From assembly GCF_019355555.1 (NCBI RefSeq), contig NZ_CP072141.1, positions 3,466,001-3,530,000 of the forward strand: a DNA stretch of 64,000 bases, given 5' to 3'. A model generated the notes under the pieces. That model worked only from the letters and a program-made list of their open reading frames with translations, did no database searches and was not told the origin of the DNA. This document shows positions 1 to 9,008 of the stretch, piece after piece. The number at the start of each line of letters is the position of its first letter. The first letter of the stretch is position 1. Source of the DNA: Rhizobium sp. L51/94 (lineage in GTDB: Bacteria > Pseudomonadota > Alphaproteobacteria > Rhizobiales > Rhizobiaceae). The translations under genes and the position numbers were made by a program.

Positions 1-1324
1 AGCGAGACCCGACAAAGCCGCGTGGCTTGAAGAGCATCACGATCACCATGGCCAGCCCGAACAGCAGCATGCGGTAAAGTTCAGGGGTGAAATCGGGACC
101 GAAGATCGCTTTCAGGAAGTCGAGTTCGCGCAGGATTTCCGTGCCGCCGACCATGACGACGGCAGCGATGGCAATCCCGGTCAGCGATCCCATGCCGCCG
201 AGGACGACGATGGCAAGGATGACGGCCGATTCCAGGAACACGAAGGACTCCGGCGAGACGAAGCCTTGGCGGGCGGCGAAGAACGATCCGGCGAAGCCAC
301 CGAACATCGCGCCTGTTGCAAACGCCGTCAGCTTGGTCGTCACCGTGTTGATACCGAGCGAACGGCAGGCGATTTCGTCTTCGCGCAAGGCTTCCCAGGC
401 ACGGCCGATCGGCATGCGACGCAAGCGGATGGTGACATAGGCGGTCAGCATGCAGAGCGCCAGGATCAGGTAGAACAGGAAGATCTTGTAATAGGCGGAC
501 GAAATCGGCAGGTCGAACATCTTGGCAAAACCGGTCGACGTTGCGTCGAACTTGATGCCGAACAGCGTCGCCTTCGGGATACCGGAGATACCGAACGTGC
601 CCTTGGTAACCTCGGTCCAGTTGATCAGCACCAGGCGGATGATTTCACCGAAGGCAAGCGTGACGATCGCGAGGTAGTCGCCGCGCAAGCGCAGCACCGG
701 AAAGCCGAGGATGACGCCCCACAAGGCAGCGAAGATACCAGACAGCGGCAGCAGCAGCCAGAATGACAGGCCGAAATGTGTCGAGAGAAGCGCGTAGGAA
801 TAGGCGCCAACGGCGTAGAAAGCCACGTAGCCAAGGTCGAGAAGTCCGGCAAGGCCGACAACGATGTTGAGACCCCAGGCTAGCATGACGTAGATAAGGA
901 TCTGGATACCGAAGTTATCGACGTAGAGTAGCGAGCCCTGCGCGCCCACGAGGCCGACGACGATCATCGGATAGAGGATCATCAGAACCAGTGCGGCCTT
1001 GAGAAAGTGCTTTTGAAGAAAGGTCTTTTCCGTCGATATTGCGAGTTCGCCGGCGCGCGCCTTGCTGAGCTTGCGCTCGTCGAGGTGCGGGCGGAGGAAG
1101 ACGATGACGGCAAAGCGGCCAACGGCGGCGATGGCGACGAATATCGCCAGCAAGCCCCAACGCTGGACGATGATCAACTCGTTGTGGATGTTCTGGTCGG
1201 TTTTGAGGCCGATGTAGAGAACGAACATGCCGAACGAGATGAGGGCGGCAAAAAAGGCTTCGATGAGGCCTCTCCGGATCAGGCCCGAGGAGGTCTTGCC
1301 GGTATCGGTGGTCGCATTTGCCAT
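1..1324 (-). CDS. livM: Branched-chain amino acid ABC transporter permease LivM (3' end outside window)
   Basis: The reverse strand from the ATG at 1324 is open to the window edge (441 codons, no stop seen), so the gene is cut at its C-terminus. The product is a hydrophobic polytopic membrane protein of the LivM/BPD_transp_2 permease family, the second inner-membrane subunit of the LIV ABC importer. Visible family features are a long N-terminal extension with membrane segments, a hydrophilic loop at about residues 75-95, and the conserved GLLDLGYVAFYAVGAY-type segment. It starts 4 bases after the stop of livH, so the two are surely co-transcribed. Identity as a LIV-type permease is firm; the exact substrate is inferred from the family. 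Confidence 0.9.
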   Translation of the reverse strand, partial: MANATTDTGKTSSGLIRRGLIEAFFAALISFGMFVLYIGLKTDQNIHNELIIVQRWGLLAIFVAIAAVGRFAVIVFLRPHLDERKLSKARAGELAISTEKTFLQKHFLKAALVLMILYPMIVVGLVGAQGSLLYVDNFGIQILIYVMLAWGLNIVVGLAGLLDLGYVAFYAVGAYSYALLSTHFGLSFWLLLPLSGIFAALWGVILGFPVLRLRGDYLAIVTLAFGEIIRLVLINWTEVTKGTFGISGIPKATLFGIKFDATSTGFAKMFDLPISSAYYKIFLFYLILALCMLTAYVTIRLRRMPIGRAWEALREDEIACRSLGINTVTTKLTAFATGAMFGGFAGSFFAARQGFVSPESFVFLESAVILAIVVLGGMGSLTGIAIAAVVMVGGTEILRELDFLKAIFGPDFTPELYRMLLFGLAMVIVMLFKPRGFVGSR

Positions 1325-1328
1325 GTTA

Positions 1329-2231
1329 TTAAACCTTCTCGACTTCAGGCCGTCCGAGGATACCAGTCGGCTTGAAGATCAGCACGAAGGCCAGGATCGC
1401 AAAGGTTGCGACGTCTTTGTATGCGATGGTGAAATAGGCAGACCATAGCGACTCGATGAGGCCGATGAGCACCCCGCCAAGCACAGCCCCCGGGAGGGAA
1501 CCGATCCCGCCGAGAACCGCCGCGGTGAAAGCCTTGACGCCGGGGGTGAAGCCATCGGTGAACGAGGCCACACCGTAATACATGAGGTACATGGTACCCG
1601 CGACGGCAGCGAGCGCTGCGCCCATGATGAAGGTGATGGAAATCGTCTGATCGACGTTGATGCCAAGCAGCGCGGCCATCTTGCGGTCTTGTTCGGTGGC
1701 GCGCTGGGCACGACCGAGCGCTGTGAACTTGACGATGTACCAGAACACAGCCAGCAGCACTGCTGTGATGATCAGGATGATGATCTGCTTCAGCGATACG
1801 GAGATGCCTGCAATGGTATAGACGTCACGCACAAGCGCGGGGATAGGCTTGTTGCGCGGGCCCTGGGCAACCTGGATGAAGTTCGACAGGGTGATGGACA
1901 TGCCGATCGCGGTGATCAGCGGCGCCAGGCGGAACGATCCGCGCAATGGCCTGTAGGCAACGCGCTCGATGACCCAGTTCCAGAGGCTGACGACCAGCAT
2001 GGCGACGACCATCATTATCAGCAGGATAACGGCGACCGGCAACCCGATGAAGATCGATGTCAGCACCAGATAGACGATGAGAGCAGCAAACCCGCCCAGC
2101 ATGAAGACGTCACCGTGGGCAAAATTGATCATGCCGACAATGCCGTAAACCATCGTATAGCCAATGGCGATGAGGCCATAGATGGACCCAAGAGTCAGCC
2201 CGTTAAGGAGCTGCTGGATAAAGTACTCCAT
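1329..2231 (-). CDS. livH: Branched-chain amino acid ABC transporter permease LivH
   Basis: 300-residue integral membrane permease. Residues 35-47 carry the LivH signature INFAHGDVFMLGG, followed by several hydrophobic segments and the C-terminal GGIGSLPGAVLGG motif typical of BPD_transp_2 permeases. The length is normal for LivH (about 300). It pairs with LivM to form the transmembrane channel for leucine, isoleucine and valine import, with LivG/LivF ATPases and a periplasmic LivJ/K protein expected outside the window. The ATG at 2231 follows a purine-rich GAAAGAGA. livM begins 4 bases downstream. Confidence 0.93.
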   Translation of the reverse strand: MEYFIQQLLNGLTLGSIYGLIAIGYTMVYGIVGMINFAHGDVFMLGGFAALIVYLVLTSIFIGLPVAVILLIMMVVAMLVVSLWNWVIERVAYRPLRGSFRLAPLITAIGMSITLSNFIQVAQGPRNKPIPALVRDVYTIAGISVSLKQIIILIITAVLLAVFWYIVKFTALGRAQRATEQDRKMAALLGINVDQTISITFIMGAALAAVAGTMYLMYYGVASFTDGFTPGVKAFTAAVLGGIGSLPGAVLGGVLIGLIESLWSAYFTIAYKDVATFAILAFVLIFKPTGILGRPEVEKV

Positions 2232-2538
2232 ATATCTCTTTCCCCTGGACGCGAATTTTTTTCGCGTCTCTTATTGGTTAACGTTTGCCTGCAAAAGAGG
2301 CATCCATTCCTCAAAATCCATAGCGCTTTCGGCGCGAATGTGAAGACAAAAATACAGTACGTTGATAAATTCTTTTCAGAAAATGAGGGATTGGCGCATT
2401 TTAATCCACAGGATGGTCAAAAAAAGCACGCTCCGGCTGAAAAATAACCACTGGTGCGCGTAAAAGCATTTTAGGCTGAAAATATTCAAACAGAAACGGG
2501 CCCCGCGAGGCCCGTTCGACAGCAAAGCTCAGTGACAA
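2232..2538. other. Intergenic region upstream of livH and downstream of the dehydrogenase
   Basis: 307 bases without a convincing gene. The part next to livH (2232-2480) is more AT-rich than its surroundings and should hold the livH promoter on the reverse strand. The right end holds a terminator hairpin for the dehydrogenase gene (listed separately). The open frame on the plus strand that runs into this region is antisense to livH and has no recognisable protein features. Confidence 0.5.
2495..2516 (-). terminator. Rho-independent terminator after the 2539-4965 gene
   Basis: Perfect 8-bp stem AACGGGCC/GGCCCGTT with a 6-base loop. Read on the reverse strand it is followed by a T-rich stretch (TTCTGTTTGAATATTTT). 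It lies 22 bases past the stop of the dehydrogenase gene. Confidence 0.7.
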
Positions 2539-4965
2539 TCAGGACCGCATGCGCGAGCCGTCGGCGTCGAACAGCGGCGCAGACTGAAGGCTCGCCGGCA
2601 GCAATTCGCTGAGCAATTCGATCGACCAACCCTCTGTCTCATCCGCGATTTCCTTCGGAACGTAGCCGAGCGCCACCGAGACACCGGAGCCATGGGCAAA
2701 CCCGCCAGATGTCACCCAGCCCTTCACCTCTCCCTGGTAATAGATCGGCTCGTCGCCGATGACGTCAGCATCCCTAGCCGAAAGGATGAAGGTTTTCAGC
2801 CGCATAGAGCCGCCTTCCGCCTTTTCCCTGGCCGCCGCCTGCTTGCCAACGAAATCGGCGCCCTTCGACAGAGCCACGAATCGACCGAGGCCTGCCTCGT
2901 AAGGACCGTAAAGTGGCCGGTATTCGCGCGACCAGCTGCCATAGGATTTTTCGAGACGCAACGCATTGAGGGCGCGAAGTCCAAACAACCCGATGCCGTA
3001 CTCTTTCCCCGCCTCCATGATGAGATCGAAAAGATAGTTCTGGTACTCCGGCTTCATCCACAGCTCATAGCCGAGATCGCCGGTATAGGAGACGCGACCG
3101 ACGATGGCCGGCGCCATGCCGATATCCATTCGCCTGATTTCCATGAACGGGAACGCGGCGTCGGAGATGTCCTGATGAGTAAGCTTTTCCAGCAGCTTTC
3201 TGGCATTGGGTCCGGCAATCGACAGGCCGAGCAGCGACAGGCCGAGCGCTTTGAGTTCGACTGAGCCGTCGTTCGGCAGACGATCCTCGAACCAGCGCAT
3301 GTGGTAGGATTCGGCGACGCCGGAGCCGATGAGCAGAAAATCTCCCTCTCCGAGCTTGGCCAGCGTGAAATCGCCGATCAGCTTGCCGTCGTCCTTCAGC
3401 ATCGGCGCCAGCGTCATGCGGCCGATGGCGGGCATGCGGCAGGTGAGCAGGCCGTCCAGCCAGCCTTCGGCGCCGGCTCCAGTGACCGTATACTTGGCAA
3501 AGCCGGATGTCTCCATCATGCCGACGCTCTCGCGCACCGCCTTGGCTTCGGCGCCGACCACGTCGAAATCGTTCGAACGCCGCCATGAGAACGCATCCTC
3601 CTCGCCTGCAGGCGCAAACCACAGGGCCTGCTCCAGTCCGTAGTAAGCGCCGAACACGCCGCCGGCAGCTTTCAGCTTGTCGTAGATCGGCGTCGTCAGC
3701 AGCGGCCGGCCGGCCGGCAATTCCTCATTCGGATAGCGGATGGAGAAGCGGCGCTGGTAGTTTTCGCGCACCTTGGCATTGGTATAGGCAAGCGTCGCAT
3801 AATCGCCGTAGCGAGAGACATCCATGGCGAAGACGTCAAAACCCGGGTCGCCGTAGATCATCCAGTTGGCAAGCGCCAGACCGACGCCGCCACCCTGGCT
3901 GAAGCCGGCCATGACAGCGCAGGCCGACCAGTAATTGGTCATGCCGCGCACCCGACCGACCAGCGGGTTTCCATCCGGCGAGAAGGTGAAGGGACCGTTG
4001 ATGATCTTCTTGATGCCGGCATTGTTGAAAGCCGGGAAATGCCGGAAGCCGACTTCGAGCTCGGGCGTGATCCGCTCGATGTCCTCGGCAAGCAACTCGT
4101 GGCCGAAATCCCAGGGCGTATTCAGCGGCGACCAAGGCCGACAGGCCTTTTCATAGGTGCCCATCAGCATGCCCTGCCGCTCCTGGCGGAGATAGATCTC
4201 GCCATCGAAATCGACGCAGTGCATCAGTTCCTTGCCGGTCGCGGCATTGAAGTCGGTGACTTCCTTCATGTCCTCGGTGATGAGGTACATGTGCTCCATG
4301 GCAAGAACCGGCAGCTCGATGCCGACCATGCGGCCGACTTCACGAGCCCAGAGGCCACCGCAGTTGACGACATGCTCGGCGATGATCTCGCCCTGGTTCG
4401 TGATCACCCGCCAGCAGCCGTCCTCGCGCTGAACGAGATCCTCGACCTTGGTGTGGAGGTAGATGTCTGCGCCGTTCTTCTTGGCGGACTTGGCATAGGC
4501 ATGCGTCGTGCCGTAGGGGTCGAGATGACCTTCGACAGGATCGTAGAGCGCACCGACGAACTGGTCGGGATCGAGAAGCGGCATCATCTCGTGCGCCTCT
4601 TTCGGCGACAGCAGCGTCGCCTCGAGCCCGTTGTAGCGACCCTTGGCAAGGATGGACTTCAGCCAGTCGAACCGCTGCGGCGTTGCCGCCAGCATCAGGC
4701 CGGAGGTCATGTGCAAGCCGATATCCTGGCCGGAATACTCCTGGATTTCCTTGTAGAGTTCGACCGTGTATTTCTGCAACTTGGCGACATTCGGATCGCC
4801 GTTGATCGTGTGCATGCCGCCAGCCGCATGCCAGGTCGAGCCGGATGTCAGCTCCGAGCGCTCCAGCAGAACCACGTCGGTCCAGCCGAATTTCGTCAGA
4901 TGGTAGAGGACCGAACATCCGACGACACCGCCGCCGATGACGACGACCTTCGTATGGCTTTTCAT
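2539..4965 (-). CDS. FAD-dependent dimethylglycine/sarcosine dehydrogenase-like protein with C-terminal GcvT domain
   Basis: 808 residues. The N-terminal half is a DAO-type FAD domain with dinucleotide motif GGGVVG at residues 11-16 and a GSTWHAAGG motif in which His46 sits where family members attach FAD covalently. The C-terminal half (about 430-800) is a GcvT/aminomethyltransferase-like folate-binding domain (GLFGLRALNALRLEKSYG is visible). This architecture is that of dimethylglycine and sarcosine dehydrogenases/oxidases, which demethylate N-methylglycines and pass the carbon to tetrahydrofolate. The frame is open to 5058, but the ATG at 4965 is chosen because the FAD motif begins at once and GGAG lies 7-8 bases upstream. 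It lies 233 bases downstream of soxG in the same direction, which supports betaine-to-glycine catabolism. Which N-methyl substrate it uses cannot be decided from sequence. Confidence 0.85.
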   Translation of the reverse strand: MKSHTKVVVIGGGVVGCSVLYHLTKFGWTDVVLLERSELTSGSTWHAAGGMHTINGDPNVAKLQKYTVELYKEIQEYSGQDIGLHMTSGLMLAATPQRFDWLKSILAKGRYNGLEATLLSPKEAHEMMPLLDPDQFVGALYDPVEGHLDPYGTTHAYAKSAKKNGADIYLHTKVEDLVQREDGCWRVITNQGEIIAEHVVNCGGLWAREVGRMVGIELPVLAMEHMYLITEDMKEVTDFNAATGKELMHCVDFDGEIYLRQERQGMLMGTYEKACRPWSPLNTPWDFGHELLAEDIERITPELEVGFRHFPAFNNAGIKKIINGPFTFSPDGNPLVGRVRGMTNYWSACAVMAGFSQGGGVGLALANWMIYGDPGFDVFAMDVSRYGDYATLAYTNAKVRENYQRRFSIRYPNEELPAGRPLLTTPIYDKLKAAGGVFGAYYGLEQALWFAPAGEEDAFSWRRSNDFDVVGAEAKAVRESVGMMETSGFAKYTVTGAGAEGWLDGLLTCRMPAIGRMTLAPMLKDDGKLIGDFTLAKLGEGDFLLIGSGVAESYHMRWFEDRLPNDGSVELKALGLSLLGLSIAGPNARKLLEKLTHQDISDAAFPFMEIRRMDIGMAPAIVGRVSYTGDLGYELWMKPEYQNYLFDLIMEAGKEYGIGLFGLRALNALRLEKSYGSWSREYRPLYGPYEAGLGRFVALSKGADFVGKQAAAREKAEGGSMRLKTFILSARDADVIGDEPIYYQGEVKGWVTSGGFAHGSGVSVALGYVPKEIADETEGWSIELLSELLPASLQSAPLFDADGSRMRS

Positions 4966-5198
4966 GGATAATCTCCGGTTGCATGCGCGAGATGGTAGCG
5001 CAATCGAAACAGTCTGGAATGGGTTGGCGTGCGATGCCGGCGAAAGGATGTTCGGCAAGGCAATCCCCGCCGAAAAACTCCCTTCGATCCGTCGAATTGA
5101 GGATCAGCCTAGAGGCAAAATTTCAGGCCACATAGCCCGAACTGCGAAGCCGATACTTCCATTTGCGACATGGAGATTGTCCTCATCGCGCCATGATC

Positions 5199-5753
5199 CT
5201 AGTCTGCGAAACCAGCCGTCAAGTTGAATTCGCGACCCATCTCCAGCACCTCGTCGAAGACCGTTCCCGCGAAGGAGCGCATCACCGCAATCTCGAACGT
5301 ATCGGCCCCGGTACGGGCCACGTTGGCGGTGACATGGCAGCAGAGCATGGTGCCCGACTGGCCCTCGGCAAAGACGTCTCGATGCAGATCGACCGGCACG
5401 CACTTGGCGAGAATAGCACGAACATTCGGTCCGGAGAGACGCAGCAGCGTCCGTCCGTCGCTCTGCTCGAAAAACGACAGCCGTGCCGCGTCGAGCATAG
5501 AGAGATCCCGCGCCAGGCTTTCCGCGCCCAGTGCCTCGGAAATCACCAGCCATTCGCCCGGCCCGACGCTGCGCACCGACACATCCTGCATTGCGCGCAG
5601 CGCCGCCAGCGCCCAGGCCTCATGGCCTGTATTCGCGAGAACAGAAAAAATGGCGGCGTGGCGGATGATCGACAGGTGATCGACGCTTGGCTGCGAATGG
5701 AAGCCGGCGATCCGCTCTTCCAGGATATGGCGGTTGGTGAATGCGACGCGCAT
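5199..5753 (-). CDS. soxG: Sarcosine oxidase gamma subunit
   Basis: 184-residue protein, the last gene of the soxBDAG set, encoding the small gamma subunit of heterotetrameric sarcosine oxidase. It shows the family's GcvT-like fold features, including GRTLLRLSGPNVRAIL in mid-protein and a C-terminal FEIAVMRSFAG segment. The ATG at 5753 is preferred because a strong GAGGAG lies 7 bases upstream. An in-frame ATG at 5771 would overlap the soxA stop by 8 bases and is the alternative. Assignment rests on similarity in length and segments plus gene order. Confidence 0.85.
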   Translation of the reverse strand: MRVAFTNRHILEERIAGFHSQPSVDHLSIIRHAAIFSVLANTGHEAWALAALRAMQDVSVRSVGPGEWLVISEALGAESLARDLSMLDAARLSFFEQSDGRTLLRLSGPNVRAILAKCVPVDLHRDVFAEGQSGTMLCCHVTANVARTGADTFEIAVMRSFAGTVFDEVLEMGREFNLTAGFAD

Positions 5754-5763
5754 GGCCCGCTCC

Positions 5764-8721
5764 TCAAACATGTAGTTTCTGGGCGTCCGGATCGACGAAT
5801 ACCGGACTGCAGACCTCGGCCAGGAACTCGTCGCCGCGCAGCCGATCCCAGACCAGCACCTTTTCACCGATCCGCTCGCGCCCTGACTTGAGCATGGCGA
5901 GCGCGATGGAATGACCGAGCACCGGCGAGAAGCAGGCCGATGACACATGGCCCTGGTCGTTGGCCGTCGACGGTACAGCGCCTTCCTTGAGGATATGCGC
6001 GCCGGCCTTGATTTCCTTGTCGTGATCGACCGGCTTCAGGCCGACAAGCTGCCCACGGTCCGCCGCCGTCAGCCCGAAGCGGGTCGACAGTCGCTTGCCG
6101 ATGAAATCCGCCTTCTGCGTCGACAGCATCCGCCCGAGACCGACGTCGTCGGGCGTGGTGCGACCATCGAGTTCGTTGTGGGTAACGTGCCCCTTCTCGA
6201 TGCGAAGCACATTCAGGGCCTCGACGCCGTAAGCGCAGATGTCGTGCGCCTTGCCCGCTTCCATCACCGCATCCGCCACCGCCTCACCGAAACCTGCCGG
6301 CACAGCCAGTTCGAAGGCGAGTTCGCCGGAGAACGAGATGCGGAACAGCCGCCCCTTCAATCCGCCCTTGAGCGTCACGCTGGCTGCGGCCAGGAACGGG
6401 AATGCCTCGTTGGAGATATCGTCCTCGATTAGTTGCTCCAGCACCAGTCGGGCCTTCGGGCCGGCAACCGACATCTGCGCCCACTGGTCCGACGACGACA
6501 CGAAGCGCACGTCGAGATCGGGCCAGAGAACCTGCGCGCAGAATTCCATATGGCTCATGACTTCGCCCGCATAGGCGGTCGTCGTCGTCACGAAGAAATG
6601 GTTTTCAGCGAGCCGGCTCGTCGTGCCGTCGTCGTAGACGAAACCGTCTTCGCGCAGCATCAGCCCATAGCGCGCCTTGCCGACCGGGAGCTTGAGGAAG
6701 GCGTTACTGTAGATCCGGTTCAGGAACTCGGCGGCATCCTTGCCGAACACCTCGATCTTGCCGAGTGTCGAGACATCGCAGATGCCGACATTGGCGCGGA
6801 CGTTGAGCACTTCGCGGTCGACGCTTTCGCGCCAGGTCTTTTCGTCGCCCCTCGGAAACCACGAGGAGCGGTACCAGGCACCAGCCTCGACAAAGATTGC
6901 GCCGTTCTTCTTCGCCCAGCCGTGCAGTGGCGATTGCCGTACGGGCCGCGCATGTTTTCCACGCGCCGCCCCCGCCATCGCACCGAAGGAGACCGGCGTG
7001 TAGAACGGCCGGAATGTCGTCGTGCCAACCGCCGCCGGGCTGACGCCGCGCATGCCGGCGATGATGCCAACCGCGTTGACGTTGCCGAGCTTGCCCTGAT
7101 CCGTCGCCATGCCGTTGGTGGTGTAGCGCTTGGCATGCTCGACATGGCCGAAACCTTCGCGGAGCGCGAGGCCCATATCCTTGGCATGCACATCATTCTG
7201 GAAGTCGATAAACGCCTTGTCCCGCGCGCCGGGCACGTGCCAGGCGGCTGCGAACGAGGGATCGTACGCGCCCTCGACCTCGGGCACGTCATGGCCCTGA
7301 ACACTGAAACCCAGGCTCTCTATGACGGCGGCAGCCTTCGCCGCACCGTCGGAGAGGCAACCAGCGACGCTGTCGATACCGCCGGCAGATCCGGCCACAA
7401 CTAGCCCGCCTGTATCCTCCGGCGCCATGAACGCCTGCCGTTCGTCCGACCAGACGGGCTTGGCGCCGCGCTGGCAGGCGAGATGGATGATCGGCGACCA
7501 GCCGCCGGACATTGCCAGCGCATCGCAACCGATGAACTCGTCCAGTCCGCCACGATCGGCAAGCAGACCCTCGATCCGGTATTTGCCCTTGGTGGCAACG
7601 ACCGTGCCGCCATGGATAACGCGCACGCCATTCGGCGCGACATCCGATGTCCCCGGGCGGGTGTCAATGATCGCGGCGATCTCGACGCCTGCGGCGATCA
7701 GGTCGTGCGCCGTGCGATAGCCGGAGCCACCATTGGTGAACACAGCAACCTTCTGGCCGATGGCAACACCGTAGCGGTTGAGATAACTGCGCGCGGCCCC
7801 AGCCATCATCACCCCCGGCCGGTCGTTGCCGCCGAAAACCAGCGGCCGCTCCTCGGCCCCGGTAGCGACAATTGCCCGCTTGGCAATGATCCGCCACAGC
7901 CGCTCCACCGGCAGATCCGTCGACGGCATGGCGATGTGCTTCTGCACCTTCTCGACTGCGCCGAAAACATTGTCGTCGTACCAGCCGAAAACCGTCGTGC
8001 GCGGCATCAGCGTGACATTGGGGAAGCCTGCCAGTTCGTCAAGCACGGTCTTGGCAAAAGCATCGGCGCTCATCCCGCCGATGGCGAGCTTTTCCGACAG
8101 CAGCGAGCCGCCGAGACGAAAGCCTTCGTCGGCAAGGATGACCCGCAGTCCGGCGCGCGCCGCAGTACGGGCCGCCATCAGACCAGTCGGTCCCGCGCCG
8201 ACCACCAGCAGGTCGCAATGGGCCCAGGATTTCTCATATCGATCCGGATCGGCCTGCATCACGGCGCGGCCGAGGCCTGCGGCCTTGCGGATGATCGGCT
8301 CGTAGACCTTTTCCCAGAAGGCCGCCGGCCACATGAAGGTCTTGTAGTAGAAACCAGCCCCGAGGAACGGCGACAGCAAGCTGTTGAGCGAGCCGATGTC
8401 GTGCTTCAGCGACGGCCAGCGATTCTGGCTGACCGCATCGAGCCCCTGGTAGAGTTCGGCAACCGTAGCGCGCGTATTGGGCTCGGTGCGGCCACCCTTG
8501 CCAATGGTCACCAGAGCGTTCGGCTCGGCCGATCCCGCCGTGACGATGCCGCGCGGACGATGATATTTGAAACTGCGGCCGACCAGCATCTGGTCGTTGG
8601 CCAGCAGTGCGGAGGCGAGAGTATCGCCACCCAGCCCCTGCAGGCGCTTGCCGTCGAAGGTGAAGCCGAGGGAGGTGCCGCGATCGACAAGACCGCCGAT
8701 GGAAACGCGATAGGCCGTCAT
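5764..8721 (-). CDS. soxA: Sarcosine oxidase alpha subunit
   Basis: 985 residues, the expected size. The N-terminal about 100 residues are the Fer2_4-like domain with the family motif VGRSFKYHRPRGI (47-59). A pyridine-nucleotide/FAD domain follows with GAGPTG at 175-180. The C-terminal part from about 600 is a GcvT-type tetrahydrofolate-binding domain. The alpha subunit binds NAD and shares the interface FMN with SoxB, and the complex oxidises sarcosine to glycine with transfer of the methyl group to tetrahydrofolate. The start overlaps the soxD stop by 4 bases (ATGA), a sign of translational coupling. Confidence 0.96.
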   Translation of the reverse strand: MTAYRVSIGGLVDRGTSLGFTFDGKRLQGLGGDTLASALLANDQMLVGRSFKYHRPRGIVTAGSAEPNALVTIGKGGRTEPNTRATVAELYQGLDAVSQNRWPSLKHDIGSLNSLLSPFLGAGFYYKTFMWPAAFWEKVYEPIIRKAAGLGRAVMQADPDRYEKSWAHCDLLVVGAGPTGLMAARTAARAGLRVILADEGFRLGGSLLSEKLAIGGMSADAFAKTVLDELAGFPNVTLMPRTTVFGWYDDNVFGAVEKVQKHIAMPSTDLPVERLWRIIAKRAIVATGAEERPLVFGGNDRPGVMMAGAARSYLNRYGVAIGQKVAVFTNGGSGYRTAHDLIAAGVEIAAIIDTRPGTSDVAPNGVRVIHGGTVVATKGKYRIEGLLADRGGLDEFIGCDALAMSGGWSPIIHLACQRGAKPVWSDERQAFMAPEDTGGLVVAGSAGGIDSVAGCLSDGAAKAAAVIESLGFSVQGHDVPEVEGAYDPSFAAAWHVPGARDKAFIDFQNDVHAKDMGLALREGFGHVEHAKRYTTNGMATDQGKLGNVNAVGIIAGMRGVSPAAVGTTTFRPFYTPVSFGAMAGAARGKHARPVRQSPLHGWAKKNGAIFVEAGAWYRSSWFPRGDEKTWRESVDREVLNVRANVGICDVSTLGKIEVFGKDAAEFLNRIYSNAFLKLPVGKARYGLMLREDGFVYDDGTTSRLAENHFFVTTTTAYAGEVMSHMEFCAQVLWPDLDVRFVSSSDQWAQMSVAGPKARLVLEQLIEDDISNEAFPFLAAASVTLKGGLKGRLFRISFSGELAFELAVPAGFGEAVADAVMEAGKAHDICAYGVEALNVLRIEKGHVTHNELDGRTTPDDVGLGRMLSTQKADFIGKRLSTRFGLTAADRGQLVGLKPVDHDKEIKAGAHILKEGAVPSTANDQGHVSSACFSPVLGHSIALAMLKSGRERIGEKVLVWDRLRGDEFLAEVCSPVFVDPDAQKLHV

Positions 8722-8996
8722 TCCGCGCCCTCCCGCACAGCGTCGGCGACATCCGTCACAGAGAAGACCTCGTGCGTGACGTTACTGCGCTCGACCACCA
8801 GCCAGCGGCGGCAGCCGGAGGCGTGGTGCCAGTGTTCCCGGTAGCGACCCCGTGGATTGTCGCGGATATAGACGTAGCGGTTCCACGCATCGTCGGATGC
8901 CGTGGGCGACGGGCGCGATACCGAGGCATCGCCGCGGATCGCGAATTCTTCCTTCGGGCGGATGCCGCAATGCGGGCAGTGTATCAAGCTTGCCAT
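8718..8996 (-). CDS. soxD: Sarcosine oxidase delta subunit
   Basis: 92-residue small subunit with a zinc site typical of SoxD: Cys7 and Cys10 in HCPHCG, then His58 and Cys62 in HWHHASGCRRW. The segment RYREHWHHASGCRRW is diagnostic for the family. It lies between soxB (12-base gap) and soxA (4-base overlap) in the canonical B-D-A-G order. The delta subunit stabilises the heterotetramer and is not itself catalytic. Confidence 0.95.
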   Translation of the reverse strand: MASLIHCPHCGIRPKEEFAIRGDASVSRPSPTASDDAWNRYVYIRDNPRGRYREHWHHASGCRRWLVVERSNVTHEVFSVTDVADAVREGAE

Positions 8997-9008
8997 TATC
9001 TCATGCCC

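Noticed and set aside
7483-8844. Open frame of 453 codons on the plus strand within soxA/soxD
   Set aside because: Antisense shadow of a confidently identified operon.
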